A DNA stretch of 64,000 bases from an uncultured Draconibacterium sp. (lineage in GTDB: Bacteria > Bacteroidota > Bacteroidia > Bacteroidales > Prolixibacteraceae), in contig NZ_CAJXTC010000017.1 of the NCBI RefSeq assembly GCF_913060805.1, positions 1 through 64,000 on the forward strand. Direction: 5' to 3'. The notes under the pieces are model-generated. The model made no database searches and was not told the origin of the DNA. It saw only the letters and a program-made list of their open reading frames with translations. Within the stretch, counting starts at the first letter, position 1. Every line of letters starts with the position of its first letter. The translations under genes were made by a program, and so were the position numbers. Positions 1 through 9,179 of this stretch are shown in pieces.

Positions 1-381
1 GAAAAACATGTAAATGCCTATAAAAAAGTTTTCAGGTTAGCCGCATTCAATGTTTACTCTCACAATCGCGACGATCACAGCAAAAATTTCTCTTTCCTGA
101 TGAACGCAAAAGCAGAATGGCAATTTGCCCCGGCTTACGACCTGACATTTTCGAACTCCGCCTACGGATTTCACAGCACCATGATAGCTGGAGAAAGTCG
201 GAATCCAGGACGAAAGGATCTTTTGAAGCTGGCCGATCATTTTGGATTTAAAAAAGCCGATCTAATTATTGAAGAAGTTCAAGATGCGATAAACCAGTGG
301 CCGTCCATTGCCAAAGAAATTGGGATTTCAAAAAACAACATCCAAACTATTCAGAAAGTACTGAATAAAATCAGGGACTAA
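1..381 (+). CDS. HipA-like kinase, C-terminal fragment (5' end outside window)
   Basis: The reading frame is open from base 1, so the listed ATG at 100 is internal and the gene begins upstream of the window. The visible 126 residues contain FNVYSHNRDDHSKNFSFLM followed by APAYDLTFS. These match the catalytic loop (N-x-D-D-H-x-K-N) and the metal-binding segment of the HipA_C kinase domain. HipA proteins are Ser/Thr kinases; the E. coli one phosphorylates GltX and is the toxin of the HipBA module. Whether a HipB antitoxin is present cannot be seen. The gene lies next to an integrase and an HTH gene, consistent with mobile-element cargo. Family call is strong; toxin function is inference. Confidence 0.85.
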   Translation, partial: EKHVNAYKKVFRLAAFNVYSHNRDDHSKNFSFLMNAKAEWQFAPAYDLTFSNSAYGFHSTMIAGESRNPGRKDLLKLADHFGFKKADLIIEEVQDAINQWPSIAKEIGISKNNIQTIQKVLNKIRD

Positions 382-743
382 CTTATATATTCAGTAGTAA
401 AGCATCTACAATTGAGTCATCATAATTCTTCCGATATCAGTACCTGTACCACTAGCTGTACCAGATCTGATACAGGTAACTTTTCAGACCTTGTTGATAA
501 TGGAGCAGAAGTAACTTTAAGAAATTGAAAGAATGTATCAAACTCTTTAATTTTGGCATTTATTGAGTAGTCCTACTACTCGTTTTTGCATTTTAGTAAA
601 GTAATAATGTGATTATTCCGGTTTCGCTTTTTTTAGACTTTTCAGAACACAAACTCAAAAAGCATGAATTAAAAATTGATTATCTGAAAAGTATTCTAAA
701 ACTTTAATAAAATGAACCGTATGAGCTAAATGAAACATTGAAA
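382..743. other. Gene-free stretch with inverted repeats between hipA-like gene and integrase
   Basis: No coding region is convincing here. It holds TACCTGTA (441-448) facing TACAGGTA (471-478), with a nested direct repeat CTGTACCA. It also holds three copies of ACTTTTCAGA: 479-488 and 637-646 on the plus strand and 683-692 on the minus strand. A compact hairpin with a T run lies at 565-587. Such repeats near an integrase may be recombinase or excisionase binding sites, but that is inference. Confidence 0.5.
565..587 (+). terminator. Candidate intrinsic terminator downstream of hipA-like gene
   Basis: GAGTAGT-CCT-ACTACTC forms a perfect 7-bp stem with a 3-nt loop, followed by G and a run of five T. 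It lies 184 bases after the hipA-like stop, so it could end that transcript. The stem is AT-rich and short, hence moderate confidence. Confidence 0.45.
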
Positions 744-2003
744 CTATTTATCCAAGTTTTTGATGTCATCTAATTTTATGGCTTGTGCTGCTTTGTTTTT
801 CTTCTCGTCCACCACTTTTGCATAAATCTGAGTGGTTTTTACATTCGTATGTCCAAGCATTTTACTGACTGTATAGATATCTGTACCGCTTGATAATTGC
901 AGGGTTGCAAATGTATGCCTGAAATTGTGAAACGTGATCTTCTTTTTGATACCTGCAGCTTCAATCCAATTTTTTAATGGCCGCGAAATCCATGCCGGTC
1001 CCGGCAAATCTTCAAAGACCAATTGCTCTGGCGTTCCTACTTCCCCGCAAAGCTGCAAGGCTTGTTCTGAAATCGGAGTATACTCAAATCCTTTGGTTTT
1101 CTGTTGTGTAAATTGTAATCGCGCTTGATCTCCATCAACAATTATTTCATTCCATTTTAGTTGCTGAATATCAATAAGCCTCAATCCTGTTAGAGCAGAG
1201 AAAAGCGCAGCTCTTTTAAGAACATCCCGTTCACAGGGAGTAGCTACAAGTTTATTTAGTTCCTCTACGGTTAAGTATTCCCTACGAGATTCCTGCCACT
1301 GAATCCCTTTTATCTTAGCTGATAGATCACTTGCGAGATAACCATCAATAAAGGCCTGCTTAAGCGCTGCCTTAAAAACAGAAAAGTAGGTAGATGCGGA
1401 ATTATGAGATAGCTTACCACCTTTGTTGCCCCCTCGTGGTGCTGACAAGAGAAAAAGTCTGAAACCTTCGGCCAGGTTTAAATCTAATTCTGAAAATAAA
1501 AGTGTATCTCCTGCATAAAGTTTTAAGAACTCAATGGAACGCTCCCAATTTATCAAAATGGATTTCGAGCTATTTGAATGACGTTTATAAGTTACTTTGG
1601 TAAAGTAATCGATAAAATTCTGCTGCAATCGTTCCTTTTGTTCAACTTGAGCGCTTTCCGTATCATTGTATAGATCCGCATGATCATATTCGCGCTGTCG
1701 GAGTTTACGAACGCCATCTGCATATAACATGCTTTCATGGTCAACTTCACTCTTACAAATAATTATTCCATTATCATCGCGTCTAGGTTTGTAGGTCTTT
1801 ATTCCCTTGGTGTTAATCCGAACATTCCCCTTTTTATTCCATACCACTGTAGTTACACTCCTATTAAGGTATTCCCGAATACGTTGAGGCGTTTTCTTTC
1901 CTGGAACAAATACAGGATAACTCTCTAAATAAATGTACCACTCATTTCTATTTTCAGCCTTTCGAAGTCTAACGGTTACTTTAGTTTTTGATAATTGTTT
2001 CAT
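744..2003 (-). CDS. Site-specific tyrosine recombinase (integrase)
   Basis: A 419-residue protein of the Bacteroidetes phage/conjugative-element integrase type. The N-terminal ~100 residues resemble an arm-type DNA-binding domain, then a SAM-like core-binding domain (about 125-225), then the catalytic domain. Catalytic residues are visible in order: Arg in [16 protein letters not shown], His-x-x-Arg in [10 protein letters not shown], His in LGHTNVKTT and the nucleophile Tyr in QIYAKV. The domain therefore looks intact. It starts 11 bases after the stop of the HTH gene, so the two are probably co-transcribed from the dnaK side. It marks an integrated element whose other end lies outside the window. 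Confidence 0.93.
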   Translation of the reverse strand: MKQLSKTKVTVRLRKAENRNEWYIYLESYPVFVPGKKTPQRIREYLNRSVTTVVWNKKGNVRINTKGIKTYKPRRDDNGIIICKSEVDHESMLYADGVRKLRQREYDHADLYNDTESAQVEQKERLQQNFIDYFTKVTYKRHSNSSKSILINWERSIEFLKLYAGDTLLFSELDLNLAEGFRLFLLSAPRGGNKGGKLSHNSASTYFSVFKAALKQAFIDGYLASDLSAKIKGIQWQESRREYLTVEELNKLVATPCERDVLKRAALFSALTGLRLIDIQQLKWNEIIVDGDQARLQFTQQKTKGFEYTPISEQALQLCGEVGTPEQLVFEDLPGPAWISRPLKNWIEAAGIKKKITFHNFRHTFATLQLSSGTDIYTVSKMLGHTNVKTTQIYAKVVDEKKNKAAQAIKLDDIKNLDK

Positions 2004-2014
2004 GGGGTATTAGT

Positions 2015-2584
2015 TTATTTTTTTGAAAATAGCTCTTCAATTTGCTCTTTGGGTACATATACATATTTTCCAACCTGCCTTCGGGGAATGCTGTATTTAC
2101 GAATCGTTTTGTTTACGGTTGAAGGAGATATTCCAAACTTTTCTGATACTTCGGCAATATTATAACACTCACTTTTATCGTATTGCATTCGAACAGGCTT
2201 TTCATCAGGAGCTTCAGGTAAGTCTACGGCTGTAAACATTGCCTCAATATGTACTCGACTAACTCTGGTTAATCGTTGTCCTAAATTATAAGCTGGAATT
2301 TTCCCTGCTTTAATAAGTCGACGAATAGTATCTTTTGATATACCAAAAAGAACTGTAGCTTCCGAAACCGAAATAAATGGCCGAGTTTGGATCTCAGCTA
2401 TCTTATTAATCGATTCTTCCAACAATGTTTGCTTTTCTATTGCCTCCTTAGCTCGTCTTCTTTTTGCTCTTCCTGATTTATCTACACAGTAAGGGCTGCA
2501 AAATCGGGTTGCTACGGTTTTGGCTTCAAATGGCTTTCCACACTGCTCGCATATCTTGGGTATTTTAAGTTTACTTTTTGCCAT
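2015..2584 (-). CDS. Double helix-turn-helix DNA-binding protein (excisionase/regulator type)
   Basis: 189 residues from the second Met (MAKSKLK); the track start 12 bases upstream is less likely because the conserved Lys-rich start begins at MAKS. The N-terminus has a small zinc-finger-like pattern, CEQCGKPF with a later FCSPYC. Two MerR/excisionase-like helix-turn-helix units follow: ISVSEATVLFGISKDTIRRL (about 75-120) and YNIAEVSEKFGISPSTVNKT (about 140-185). Proteins of this kind are common directly upstream of integrases in Bacteroidota mobile elements and probably act as directionality factor or local regulator. It is followed by the integrase gene 11 bases later. Confidence 0.8.
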   Translation of the reverse strand: MAKSKLKIPKICEQCGKPFEAKTVATRFCSPYCVDKSGRAKRRRAKEAIEKQTLLEESINKIAEIQTRPFISVSEATVLFGISKDTIRRLIKAGKIPAYNLGQRLTRVSRVHIEAMFTAVDLPEAPDEKPVRMQYDKSECYNIAEVSEKFGISPSTVNKTIRKYSIPRRQVGKYVYVPKEQIEELFSKK

Positions 2585-2625
2585 ATATTTTATCAATTAG
2601 CACTACATCAAGCTAAAAAAGCATA

Positions 2626-2661
2626 AATAAGCCCCGTTAAGACCTAATAAGCCTGTTTAAG
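2626..2661. repeat. 20-bp-period direct repeat upstream of the HTH/integrase genes
   Basis: AATAAGCCCCGTTAAG at 2626-2641 is followed by AATAAGCCTGTTTAAG at 2646-2661, 14 of 16 bases identical with a 20-bp period. A further partial similarity is AAGCTAAAAAAGCAT near 2610 and AAGCTAAAAATACAT near 2709. Position just upstream of the HTH/integrase pair suggests integrase arm-type or HTH-protein binding sites. This is inference from position and periodicity. Confidence 0.45.
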
Positions 2662-2754
2662 GTGCACATTAACGTCAAATAGCGCGCGGTACAAATATGA
2701 TACGAATATAAGCTAAAAATACATGAAAAACAAGTTAACAATACCAAGTGACTA

Positions 2755-2794
2755 CAAACAAAAAACGCAGTAAGTCAGAAACTTACTGCGTTTT
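2755..2794 (-). terminator. Strong intrinsic terminator of dnaK
   Basis: AAAACGCAGTAAGT (2762-2775) and ACTTACTGCGTTTT (2781-2794) form a perfect 14-bp stem with the 5-nt loop CAGAA. On the minus strand the stem runs into a T-rich tract. It lies just after the dnaK stop and so ends that transcript; it also shields dnaK from the mobile element. Confidence 0.85.
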
Positions 2795-2826
2795 ACTAGT
2801 TATTGATTATCCTTAATAATCGTACC

Positions 2827-4755
2827 CTATTTGACTTCTTCAAAGTCAACGTCGGTTACTTCACCGTCGTCTCCTTTTGAGTCGCCACCTTGTGCTCCGG
2901 CATTCGGATCGGCTTGTGGACCTCCCTGAGGACCTTCAGCGCCACCCTGTGCTTGCGATGCGTTGTACATCTCTTGCGAAGCGGCCTGGAATACTGTGTT
3001 CAACTCGTTCATTGCAGCATCAATTGCAGCTAAATCTTTTGAAGCGTGTGCTTCTTTCAGCTTTTTCAATGCATCTTCGATCGGACCTTTTTTATCTGCA
3101 GGCAATTTGTCACCGTACTCTTTCAACTGCTTCTCAGTCTGGAAGATCAAACTGTCAGCCTGGTTGATTTTATCAGCAGTTTCTTTTGCTTGCTTATCGG
3201 CTTCAGCGTTTGCTTCAGCTTCCGATTTCATGCGGTTGATCTCATCATCCGAAAGACCTGAAGAAGCCTCGATACGAATTGATTGCGATTTACCTGTTGC
3301 TTTATCTTTAGCGTGTACGTGCAGAATACCGTTTGCGTCGATATCGAAAGTTACCTCAACTTGTGGTACACCACGTGGTGCCGGTGGAATTCCGTCTAAG
3401 TGGAAACGACCGATAGTTTTGTTACCCGATGCAATTGGACGCTCACCTTGCAGAACATGAATTTCTACTGAAGGCTGATTGTCGGCAGCGGTAGTAAATG
3501 TTTCCGATTTTTTAGTCGGGATTGTTGTATTCGACTCAATCAACTTGGTCATTACACCACCCATGGTTTCAATACCCAATGAAAGCGGAGTTACGTCAAG
3601 CAGAAGAACGTCTTTTACTTCACCGGTTAAAACACCACCCTGAATAGCTGCACCAATTGCAACCACCTCATCAGGGTTTACACCTTTTGAAGCTTCTTTA
3701 CCAAAGAAAGCTTTTACTTTTTCCTGGATAGCAGGAATACGTGTTGATCCACCTACAAGAATCACTTCGTCAACATCGCTTGCTGTCATACCTGCATTTT
3801 TCAATGCCTTACGACATGGCTCAATTGTAGCGTTGATCAGTGTATCGGCCAATTGCTCGAATTTTGCACGAGACAATGTTTTTACCAAGTGTTTTGGAAT
3901 ACCGTTAACCGGCATAATGTATGGCAGGTTGATCTCGGTTTGAGAAGAGCTCGACAATTCGATTTTTGCTTTCTCAGCAGCTTCTTTCAAACGTTGTAAT
4001 GCCATTGGATCTTTGCGCAGGTCGATGCCTTCTTCGCTGTTGAACTCGTCGGCCAACCAGTCGATAATTACCTGGTCGAAATCGTCACCACCAAGGTGCG
4101 TATCACCGTCGGTCGATTTTACTTCGAAAACACCGTCACCCAACTCCAAAATAGAAATATCGAAAGTACCACCACCAAGGTCGAATACCGCGATTTTCAT
4201 GTCTTTGTCCATCTTGTCCAAACCGTAAGCTAACGATGCAGCTGTAGGTTCGTTAATGATACGACGAACGGTTAATCCGGCAATCTCACCGGCTTCTTTT
4301 GTTGCCTGACGCTGTGAATCACTAAAGTATGCAGGCACAGTTACTACTGCTTCTGTTACTTCTTGTCCAAGATAATCTTCAGCTGTTTTCTTCATTTTCT
4401 GAAGTGTCATTGCCGAGATTTCCTGTGGCGAATATTTTCTGTCGTCGATTTCAACACGTGGAGTGTTGTTATCGCCTTTTACTACTTTATAAGGTACACG
4501 GTTTACTTCTTTTGATACCTGATCAAAAGTTTCTCCCATGAATCGTTTAATCGAGAAGATAGTTTTTGTAGGGTTAGTGATTGCCTGACGTTTTGCAGGA
4601 TCACCAACTTTGCGTTCTCCGTTTTCTACGAAAGCAACGATAGAAGGTGTTGTACGTTTTCCCTCGCTGTTAGGGATAACTACAGGTTCGTTACCTTCCA
4701 TTACAGAAACACAAGAGTTTGTGGTTCCTAAGTCAATTCCGATAATTTTTCCCAT
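2827..4755 (-). CDS. dnaK: Molecular chaperone DnaK (Hsp70)
   Basis: 642 residues, the usual DnaK length. The N-terminal ATPase domain opens with [19 protein letters not shown] and contains the phosphate loop [18 protein letters not shown]. The interdomain linker and start of the substrate-binding domain read [18 protein letters not shown]. The tail ends in a Gly/Ala/Gln-rich stretch and [14 protein letters not shown], typical of bacterial DnaK. It binds exposed hydrophobic segments of unfolded proteins in the cytoplasm in an ATP cycle with DnaJ and GrpE. No dnaJ or grpE is adjacent, so the gene is monocistronic, with its own terminator downstream. No CIRCE-like operator was seen upstream. 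Confidence 0.98.
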   Translation of the reverse strand: MGKIIGIDLGTTNSCVSVMEGNEPVVIPNSEGKRTTPSIVAFVENGERKVGDPAKRQAITNPTKTIFSIKRFMGETFDQVSKEVNRVPYKVVKGDNNTPRVEIDDRKYSPQEISAMTLQKMKKTAEDYLGQEVTEAVVTVPAYFSDSQRQATKEAGEIAGLTVRRIINEPTAASLAYGLDKMDKDMKIAVFDLGGGTFDISILELGDGVFEVKSTDGDTHLGGDDFDQVIIDWLADEFNSEEGIDLRKDPMALQRLKEAAEKAKIELSSSSQTEINLPYIMPVNGIPKHLVKTLSRAKFEQLADTLINATIEPCRKALKNAGMTASDVDEVILVGGSTRIPAIQEKVKAFFGKEASKGVNPDEVVAIGAAIQGGVLTGEVKDVLLLDVTPLSLGIETMGGVMTKLIESNTTIPTKKSETFTTAADNQPSVEIHVLQGERPIASGNKTIGRFHLDGIPPAPRGVPQVEVTFDIDANGILHVHAKDKATGKSQSIRIEASSGLSDDEINRMKSEAEANAEADKQAKETADKINQADSLIFQTEKQLKEYGDKLPADKKGPIEDALKKLKEAHASKDLAAIDAAMNELNTVFQAASQEMYNASQAQGGAEGPQGGPQADPNAGAQGGDSKGDDGEVTDVDFEEVK

Positions 4756-4952
4756 TGTTATATTTTTTAAGTTTTTATTGTTTCAAAAATTTACGTCAGG
4801 AAATAATCAATGATTGTGCCATGGAAAAATCAGCCGAATGAATGTAAAATCTGACATGGTATTGCCCCGCCACAGTAAAAATCCTGTCAGAAGTGGTGAC
4901 AAAACGACAGAAATAAACGATGAAGGATTAATGAATAAGGATAAATCATTCG

Positions 4953-4988
4953 GCAGGTGACTTTTTGGTTCGATTTAAAGTCACCTGC
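4953..4988. terminator. Stem-loop after the barrel-protein gene, possible terminator
   Basis: GCAGGTGACTTT (4953-4964) and AAAGTCACCTGC (4977-4988) form a perfect 12-bp stem with a 12-nt loop. It starts 11 bases beyond the stop of the minus-strand gene at 4999. There is no clear T run on the minus strand, so it may be an RNA 3' stabilising hairpin rather than a classical terminator. Confidence 0.5.
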
Positions 4989-4998
4989 TGAATTGGTT

Positions 4999-6390
4999 TT
5001 AGAAGATGGCGTAGTTAAGACTGGCACTACTAATGAAGCGAAACACCTTATTATAAGATGAACTTTCATTCTGATTCCAGGTATAATCAGAGTGCACTCG
5101 CAAACTAGCCTTTAGTCGGGGTGAAAAATAGTAATTCAAACTTCCGGAGACACTTGGATTAAAACTATTGGAATCATAGTGATTCGTCTCTTCTTCATCA
5201 TAGTCATACCTCGAATAATGTCCTTTCACCCCAAATGAGGCATATGTACGGGTATTAAAGAACCAGTCGTAACCATAACTAATACTTCCTGAAATGATTT
5301 TAAAATCTACAGCCCATTCATTAACATTGGTATCGTTAAAATATTTGTTAGCATATAAATGAACGAAAAAATAGCGTTGCCATTTCAATCCAATCGGTTT
5401 GTATGAATCAAGCGCCAAACTGAAATTAAAATTTTCGTTATAATCAATATTATCATCTTCGATGGTAATTGTCGAGTGGTCATAATCATCAGTTTCGGTC
5501 TTTTCTTTTACAAAACGATAATCCAATCGACCTCCAACTTCTGCTTGTATACGCGTTCCGGAATACCTTGATTCGTGACCATACGACCACATATCGTTTA
5601 ATGAAGTAGAATAGCCCATATCATTATCCGAAACCAAATTCATTGTATTCAACAACGAATCCAAACTTTCCATTTCGTAAATATGCCGTAATCGTGCATC
5701 GAAAAATCGTTGATTACGAAGTTCTGCCACTTTGTTGGCAATAACGATAAGTTCATCTTCATCCGGAAGTCGGTTCAACTTATCCTTTTTATACAAATCT
5801 TCAACGATATAGATGGCTCTCCTTGCATCACTAGTCTGTTCAATCCGTCCAAATCCACCACCAACACTTAATCCTGGCTGAAAAGTAAGATAACGAGACT
5901 TATACTTTTCAATTAGATTATAGTTGTAATCCAAATAATCCTGATCTCGATTCAAAGAGTTGCTTACATTAAGGTTTGGGGACCATAACAAAAACCATCT
6001 GTCATCATTATTGGTATAGATACGTTTTTGGAAACCAGCGTCAATTCTAAAATTGGAATAGTCATCTTTAACTTTTTCTTTGTCTTCATACTTTTCCCGA
6101 TCCAAATTCGTCGTAGTAGAAAAGCTTCCCCAACCATTCGATTGAACTCTTGGCGTATTCCTGTCGTAAGAGTAATCCAATCTTAAATTATTATCCAAGT
6201 CAAAATACGAATGATCAGGTGTTTCATCATAGTCATAATTATAGTTGCCGCTATTGTACCTAAAATTAAAATCCAACTGATGCCGCTTTATCTCCGGCAG
6301 CTTATACTTCGAAAGATCAAAGTTTTCGTACTGGGCGAAAGAAAAATAACTGATAAACAGAAATGCGATAACAGGGTAAATTCGTTTCAT
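4999..6390 (-). CDS. Predicted outer-membrane beta-barrel protein with helical insert (paralogue of 7664-9010 gene)
   Basis: 463 residues when started at MKRIYPVIAF, which gives a clean signal peptide ending at SYFSFAQ; the track start adds 20 residues with no signal character. The mature protein is rich in Tyr/Asp/Asn and alternating strands, for example HQLDFNFRYNSGNYNYDYD, and ends in aromatic ...LNYAIF, the C-terminal Phe expected of a barrel inserted by BAM. A helical insert in the middle begins at GGGFGRIEQTSDARRAIYI and runs to about MESLDSLLNTM. The same arrangement occurs in the gene at 7664-9010. Function is unknown; cellular location is inferred from the signal peptide and strand pattern. 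Confidence 0.75.
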   Translation of the reverse strand: MKRIYPVIAFLFISYFSFAQYENFDLSKYKLPEIKRHQLDFNFRYNSGNYNYDYDETPDHSYFDLDNNLRLDYSYDRNTPRVQSNGWGSFSTTTNLDREKYEDKEKVKDDYSNFRIDAGFQKRIYTNNDDRWFLLWSPNLNVSNSLNRDQDYLDYNYNLIEKYKSRYLTFQPGLSVGGGFGRIEQTSDARRAIYIVEDLYKKDKLNRLPDEDELIVIANKVAELRNQRFFDARLRHIYEMESLDSLLNTMNLVSDNDMGYSTSLNDMWSYGHESRYSGTRIQAEVGGRLDYRFVKEKTETDDYDHSTITIEDDNIDYNENFNFSLALDSYKPIGLKWQRYFFVHLYANKYFNDTNVNEWAVDFKIISGSISYGYDWFFNTRTYASFGVKGHYSRYDYDEEETNHYDSNSFNPSVSGSLNYYFSPRLKASLRVHSDYTWNQNESSSYNKVFRFISSASLNYAIF

Positions 6391-6550
6391 GGTTTTTTGA
6401 TTTTTTATGGTAATGATGTGTGGTTTTGCAACAACTGTGCCATTTAACAAAATACAAAATATTATATACCATGAAACACTGAAATAAATTCACCGTCTGT
6501 TTTATCAATCAGAATGTTTACTATTTTTAGAAGACTAAACAATATCCATC

Positions 6551-7660
6551 ATGGCAACTAAATCATTACGAACTGAACCACAAAAAAGACTTCAATCGTT
6601 AGACGTACTTCGCGGATTTGATATGTTTTGGATAACCGGCGGTGGCGTTTTGGCAACAGCCATTTCGCAACTAACTGGTGCCGACTGGCTGGGCCACCAA
6701 ATGCATCATGCCGAGTGGGCAGGCTTTCATTTCGAAGACCTGATCTTCCCGCTTTTTATGTTTATTGCCGGGGTTGCAATTCCATTTTCGATAAAAGCAA
6801 AAATTGAAAAAAACGTACCTAAAAAACGACTGGCATTAAAAGCCCTGAAACGGATGGTTATTCTAATCATCCTCGGAATTCTGTATAACGGTACTTTCCA
6901 AAATGGATTTGCCGATGGCCGCATTGCCAGTGTGCTGGGGCAAATTGGGATCGGTTACTTTTTTGCTTCGCTTATTGTTATTTATTTCCATTCGTTTAAA
7001 AGCCGGATTTACTGGCTGGCCGGTATTCTTGCAGGGTTCGGAATTATACAGTTGCTTATTCCTGTTCCGGGAGTTGGCGCCGGCGTACTTACGCCCGAAG
7101 GTTGTATAAACGGCTACATCGACCAGCTGTTTTTACCCGGTCGATTATACGGCGGCACGTTCGATCCTGAAGGAATCCTGTGTAGTCTTTCGGCAACCGG
7201 AATTACCTTGATGGGCACCATCGCCGGAAACATTCTGCGAAACCGTAAAACCACCGACTGGCAGAAAATTGGCTACATGGCAGCCACTGGTGTTGGTCTA
7301 ATTATTCTGGCACTTGCCTTCACAACCTTCTACCCCATTATTAAAAAATGCTGGACTTCAACCTTTAATATGCTTGCAGGTGGTATCAGTTTTCTGCTGA
7401 TGGCTTTGTTTTTCCTTATCATCGACCATTGGAAAATACGCGGATGGGCATTCTATTTCCGCGTAATCGGAATGAACTCCATTTTCGTTTACCTTTTTGT
7501 GCGCATTATTGATATGCAGTTCATTACCGAATTCTTCTTCGGATGGACTACCAAACCAATGGGCGACGCAGGTCAATTCCTTATGCTGCTGTTTGGACTT
7601 GCGCTGATTTGGGGATTACTTTATTACATGTACAAAAAGAAGATTTTCCTGCGCGTTTAG
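6551..7660 (+). CDS. DUF5009 / heparan-alpha-glucosaminide N-acetyltransferase-like membrane protein
   Basis: 369 residues, with about ten hydrophobic segments. The N-terminal signature RLQSLDVLRGFDMFWITGGG and DLIFPLFMFIAGVAIPFSI is typical of the DUF5009 / HGSNAT (YeiB-related acyltransferase 3-like) family of Bacteroidota. Animal HGSNAT transfers acetyl groups from cytosolic acetyl-CoA across the membrane onto terminal glucosamine. By analogy this protein may acetylate or export an acyl group onto an envelope or dietary glycan, but the substrate is not shown. It sits alone on the plus strand between two minus-strand barrel genes of related architecture. The family call is firm, the reaction is inference. 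Confidence 0.85.
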   Translation: MATKSLRTEPQKRLQSLDVLRGFDMFWITGGGVLATAISQLTGADWLGHQMHHAEWAGFHFEDLIFPLFMFIAGVAIPFSIKAKIEKNVPKKRLALKALKRMVILIILGILYNGTFQNGFADGRIASVLGQIGIGYFFASLIVIYFHSFKSRIYWLAGILAGFGIIQLLIPVPGVGAGVLTPEGCINGYIDQLFLPGRLYGGTFDPEGILCSLSATGITLMGTIAGNILRNRKTTDWQKIGYMAATGVGLIILALAFTTFYPIIKKCWTSTFNMLAGGISFLLMALFFLIIDHWKIRGWAFYFRVIGMNSIFVYLFVRIIDMQFITEFFFGWTTKPMGDAGQFLMLLFGLALIWGLLYYMYKKKIFLRV

Positions 7661-7663
7661 GTG

Positions 7664-9010
7664 TTAGTATTTACTACGGTAAATCGACAACGAAAACTCC
7701 GGCCCGGGAACAACAAACTGTTCGCCATCGGCAATGCGCCAGGCAGCATTCAGTTTTACCCTCGACTTGCTGTTCAGTTGCGTGAAATAAGCCACATAAG
7801 GAATAAAGTTATTGCTTAACGAACCAACTTCGTCGAAATTGTTTAGCTCAATACCCGGCACATACCGCATTCCAAAATCGAACTGCGTTTTCAGGTTGGG
7901 GTAATAACTCCAGCCGAGGTTAATTTCTGCAGTTGCCCAGTCGCGGCTAACGTTCGAGTTAGTCAGGTACTCATCAATATACTCCATATTCGTTTTGGAG
8001 TAACGGTTATAAACCAGTCCGGCCGAGAAATTACGGTTCCATTTTACATTTACATATTTGGCATTGTCGTGCTGAATATATCCTCCAAACAGAAAATCGG
8101 GTTCCTGGTTGTAATATTTAAAGTGCGGTCCAATCTCAAAACGATTTCCCTGATAACGCGGATCGAATTCGGCAAAATGCCATTCGGCAGCCATCGATTC
8201 AGGAGACGCCAATACAAAAGTACTGCGGATAAAATCTACCACTTGCTCCATTTCTTTTTCAGGAACGTGACCTTCTTTAAAATCGCGATTGTGTTTTATA
8301 TTGGCAATAACCTGCGCAAACTGTGCAATTTCGTAATCAGAAAACAAACGCCCAGGGTAATATTTTTCCAACAAGTAGTGCGCGGTCATTAAATAGTTCA
8401 TCGGGCTCAATCGTCCCGATCCCCAACCAACTTTTGCATCTAAACCATAACGCAGGCGGTCTTTCGTATCGCTTTCATCAACCGGCGTTACAACTCCCAG
8501 CGAGTCAGTGCTGGTTCCATCCAGGTTCTGCTTAAAAACTTCGTAACGCCCCCAGGCACTCACATCAATTACGGTGTAACTTTTTGTATCGTAATAAAAA
8601 CGGTAACTATAATCGATATTCGCCGAAGTTCGCACGCCGTAAAAATCCTGATCGGCAGTAATGTATTCCACTTTCGAGCTGTCGATCCAATCGCCATAAC
8701 CGCCATACGGACCAACTTCGAACCGCATATTCAGGCGTTCCTGTTTGTAATCCAGCAAATTCCAGTAAGTATTTTCAATCCTGAATTTTCCATTCAGTAA
8801 GGTACGATCTTCATCAAAACGACTTTCGTCGCCTAACAATTCTTCCGTTTCTTTACTCACACCCAAAATCAATCCCCAGTTCAGTTCGCGCTTTTTAAAC
8901 GAAACCACATCGTTATTGATCTCCTGCTGCTGCGCCCCGGCAACAAACACGGTAAAAACAAAAATAAGGAGCAAACAAATTTTGGGGAATACGCTATTTA
9001 GTTTTCTCAT
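7664..9010 (-). CDS. Predicted outer-membrane beta-barrel protein with helical insert (paralogue of 4999-6390 gene)
   Basis: 448 residues with a signal peptide ending at VFVAGAQQQ. Alternating amphipathic strands fill both halves, for example RFEVGPYGGYG and NRFEIGPHFKYYNQEPDFLFG, and the end is aromatic (SIYRSKY), so an outer-membrane barrel is likely. The middle carries a helical insert beginning VGWGSGRLSPMNYLMTAHYL and continuing through IANIKHNRDF to EMEQVVDFIRSTFVLAS. The insert has the same order and spacing as the insert of the 4999-6390 protein (GxGR..., then IA-x-K/I...R-x-F, then EME/MES and a Leu-rich helix). Its stop is 3 bases from that of the convergent DUF5009 gene. Function unknown. 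Confidence 0.75.
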   Translation of the reverse strand: MRKLNSVFPKICLLLIFVFTVFVAGAQQQEINNDVVSFKKRELNWGLILGVSKETEELLGDESRFDEDRTLLNGKFRIENTYWNLLDYKQERLNMRFEVGPYGGYGDWIDSSKVEYITADQDFYGVRTSANIDYSYRFYYDTKSYTVIDVSAWGRYEVFKQNLDGTSTDSLGVVTPVDESDTKDRLRYGLDAKVGWGSGRLSPMNYLMTAHYLLEKYYPGRLFSDYEIAQFAQVIANIKHNRDFKEGHVPEKEMEQVVDFIRSTFVLASPESMAAEWHFAEFDPRYQGNRFEIGPHFKYYNQEPDFLFGGYIQHDNAKYVNVKWNRNFSAGLVYNRYSKTNMEYIDEYLTNSNVSRDWATAEINLGWSYYPNLKTQFDFGMRYVPGIELNNFDEVGSLSNNFIPYVAYFTQLNSKSRVKLNAAWRIADGEQFVVPGPEFSLSIYRSKY

Positions 9011-9121
9011 TTTCCGACTTTGAAATTAGCCACAAAGAAAATAAACCTTCTGAAAACTACGTGCATAAACCGGTTAATAAAAGTTAAGCACCTGCCGTTG
9101 GCAAACGAAAAAACGGCTGCT

Positions 9122-9154
9122 TTTGGGTTAAAATGAAAGGATTGGTTAATTTTG
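9122..9154 (+). promoter_or_regulatory. Candidate Bacteroidota-type promoter of panB
   Basis: TAATTTTG at 9147-9154 fits the Bacteroidota -7 consensus TAnnTTTG. TTTG at 9122-9125, 21 bases upstream, fits the -33 element. Transcription would start about 20 bases before the panB ATG. The motif is short and AT-rich, so chance matches are possible. Confidence 0.4.
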
Positions 9155-9179
9155 CTGTCTAATTTGAATACAAACAGAC

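Noticed and set aside
2963-3460. 165-residue plus-strand ORF opposite dnaK
   Set aside because: Antisense to dnaK, Ser/Ala-rich translation typical of shadow frames.
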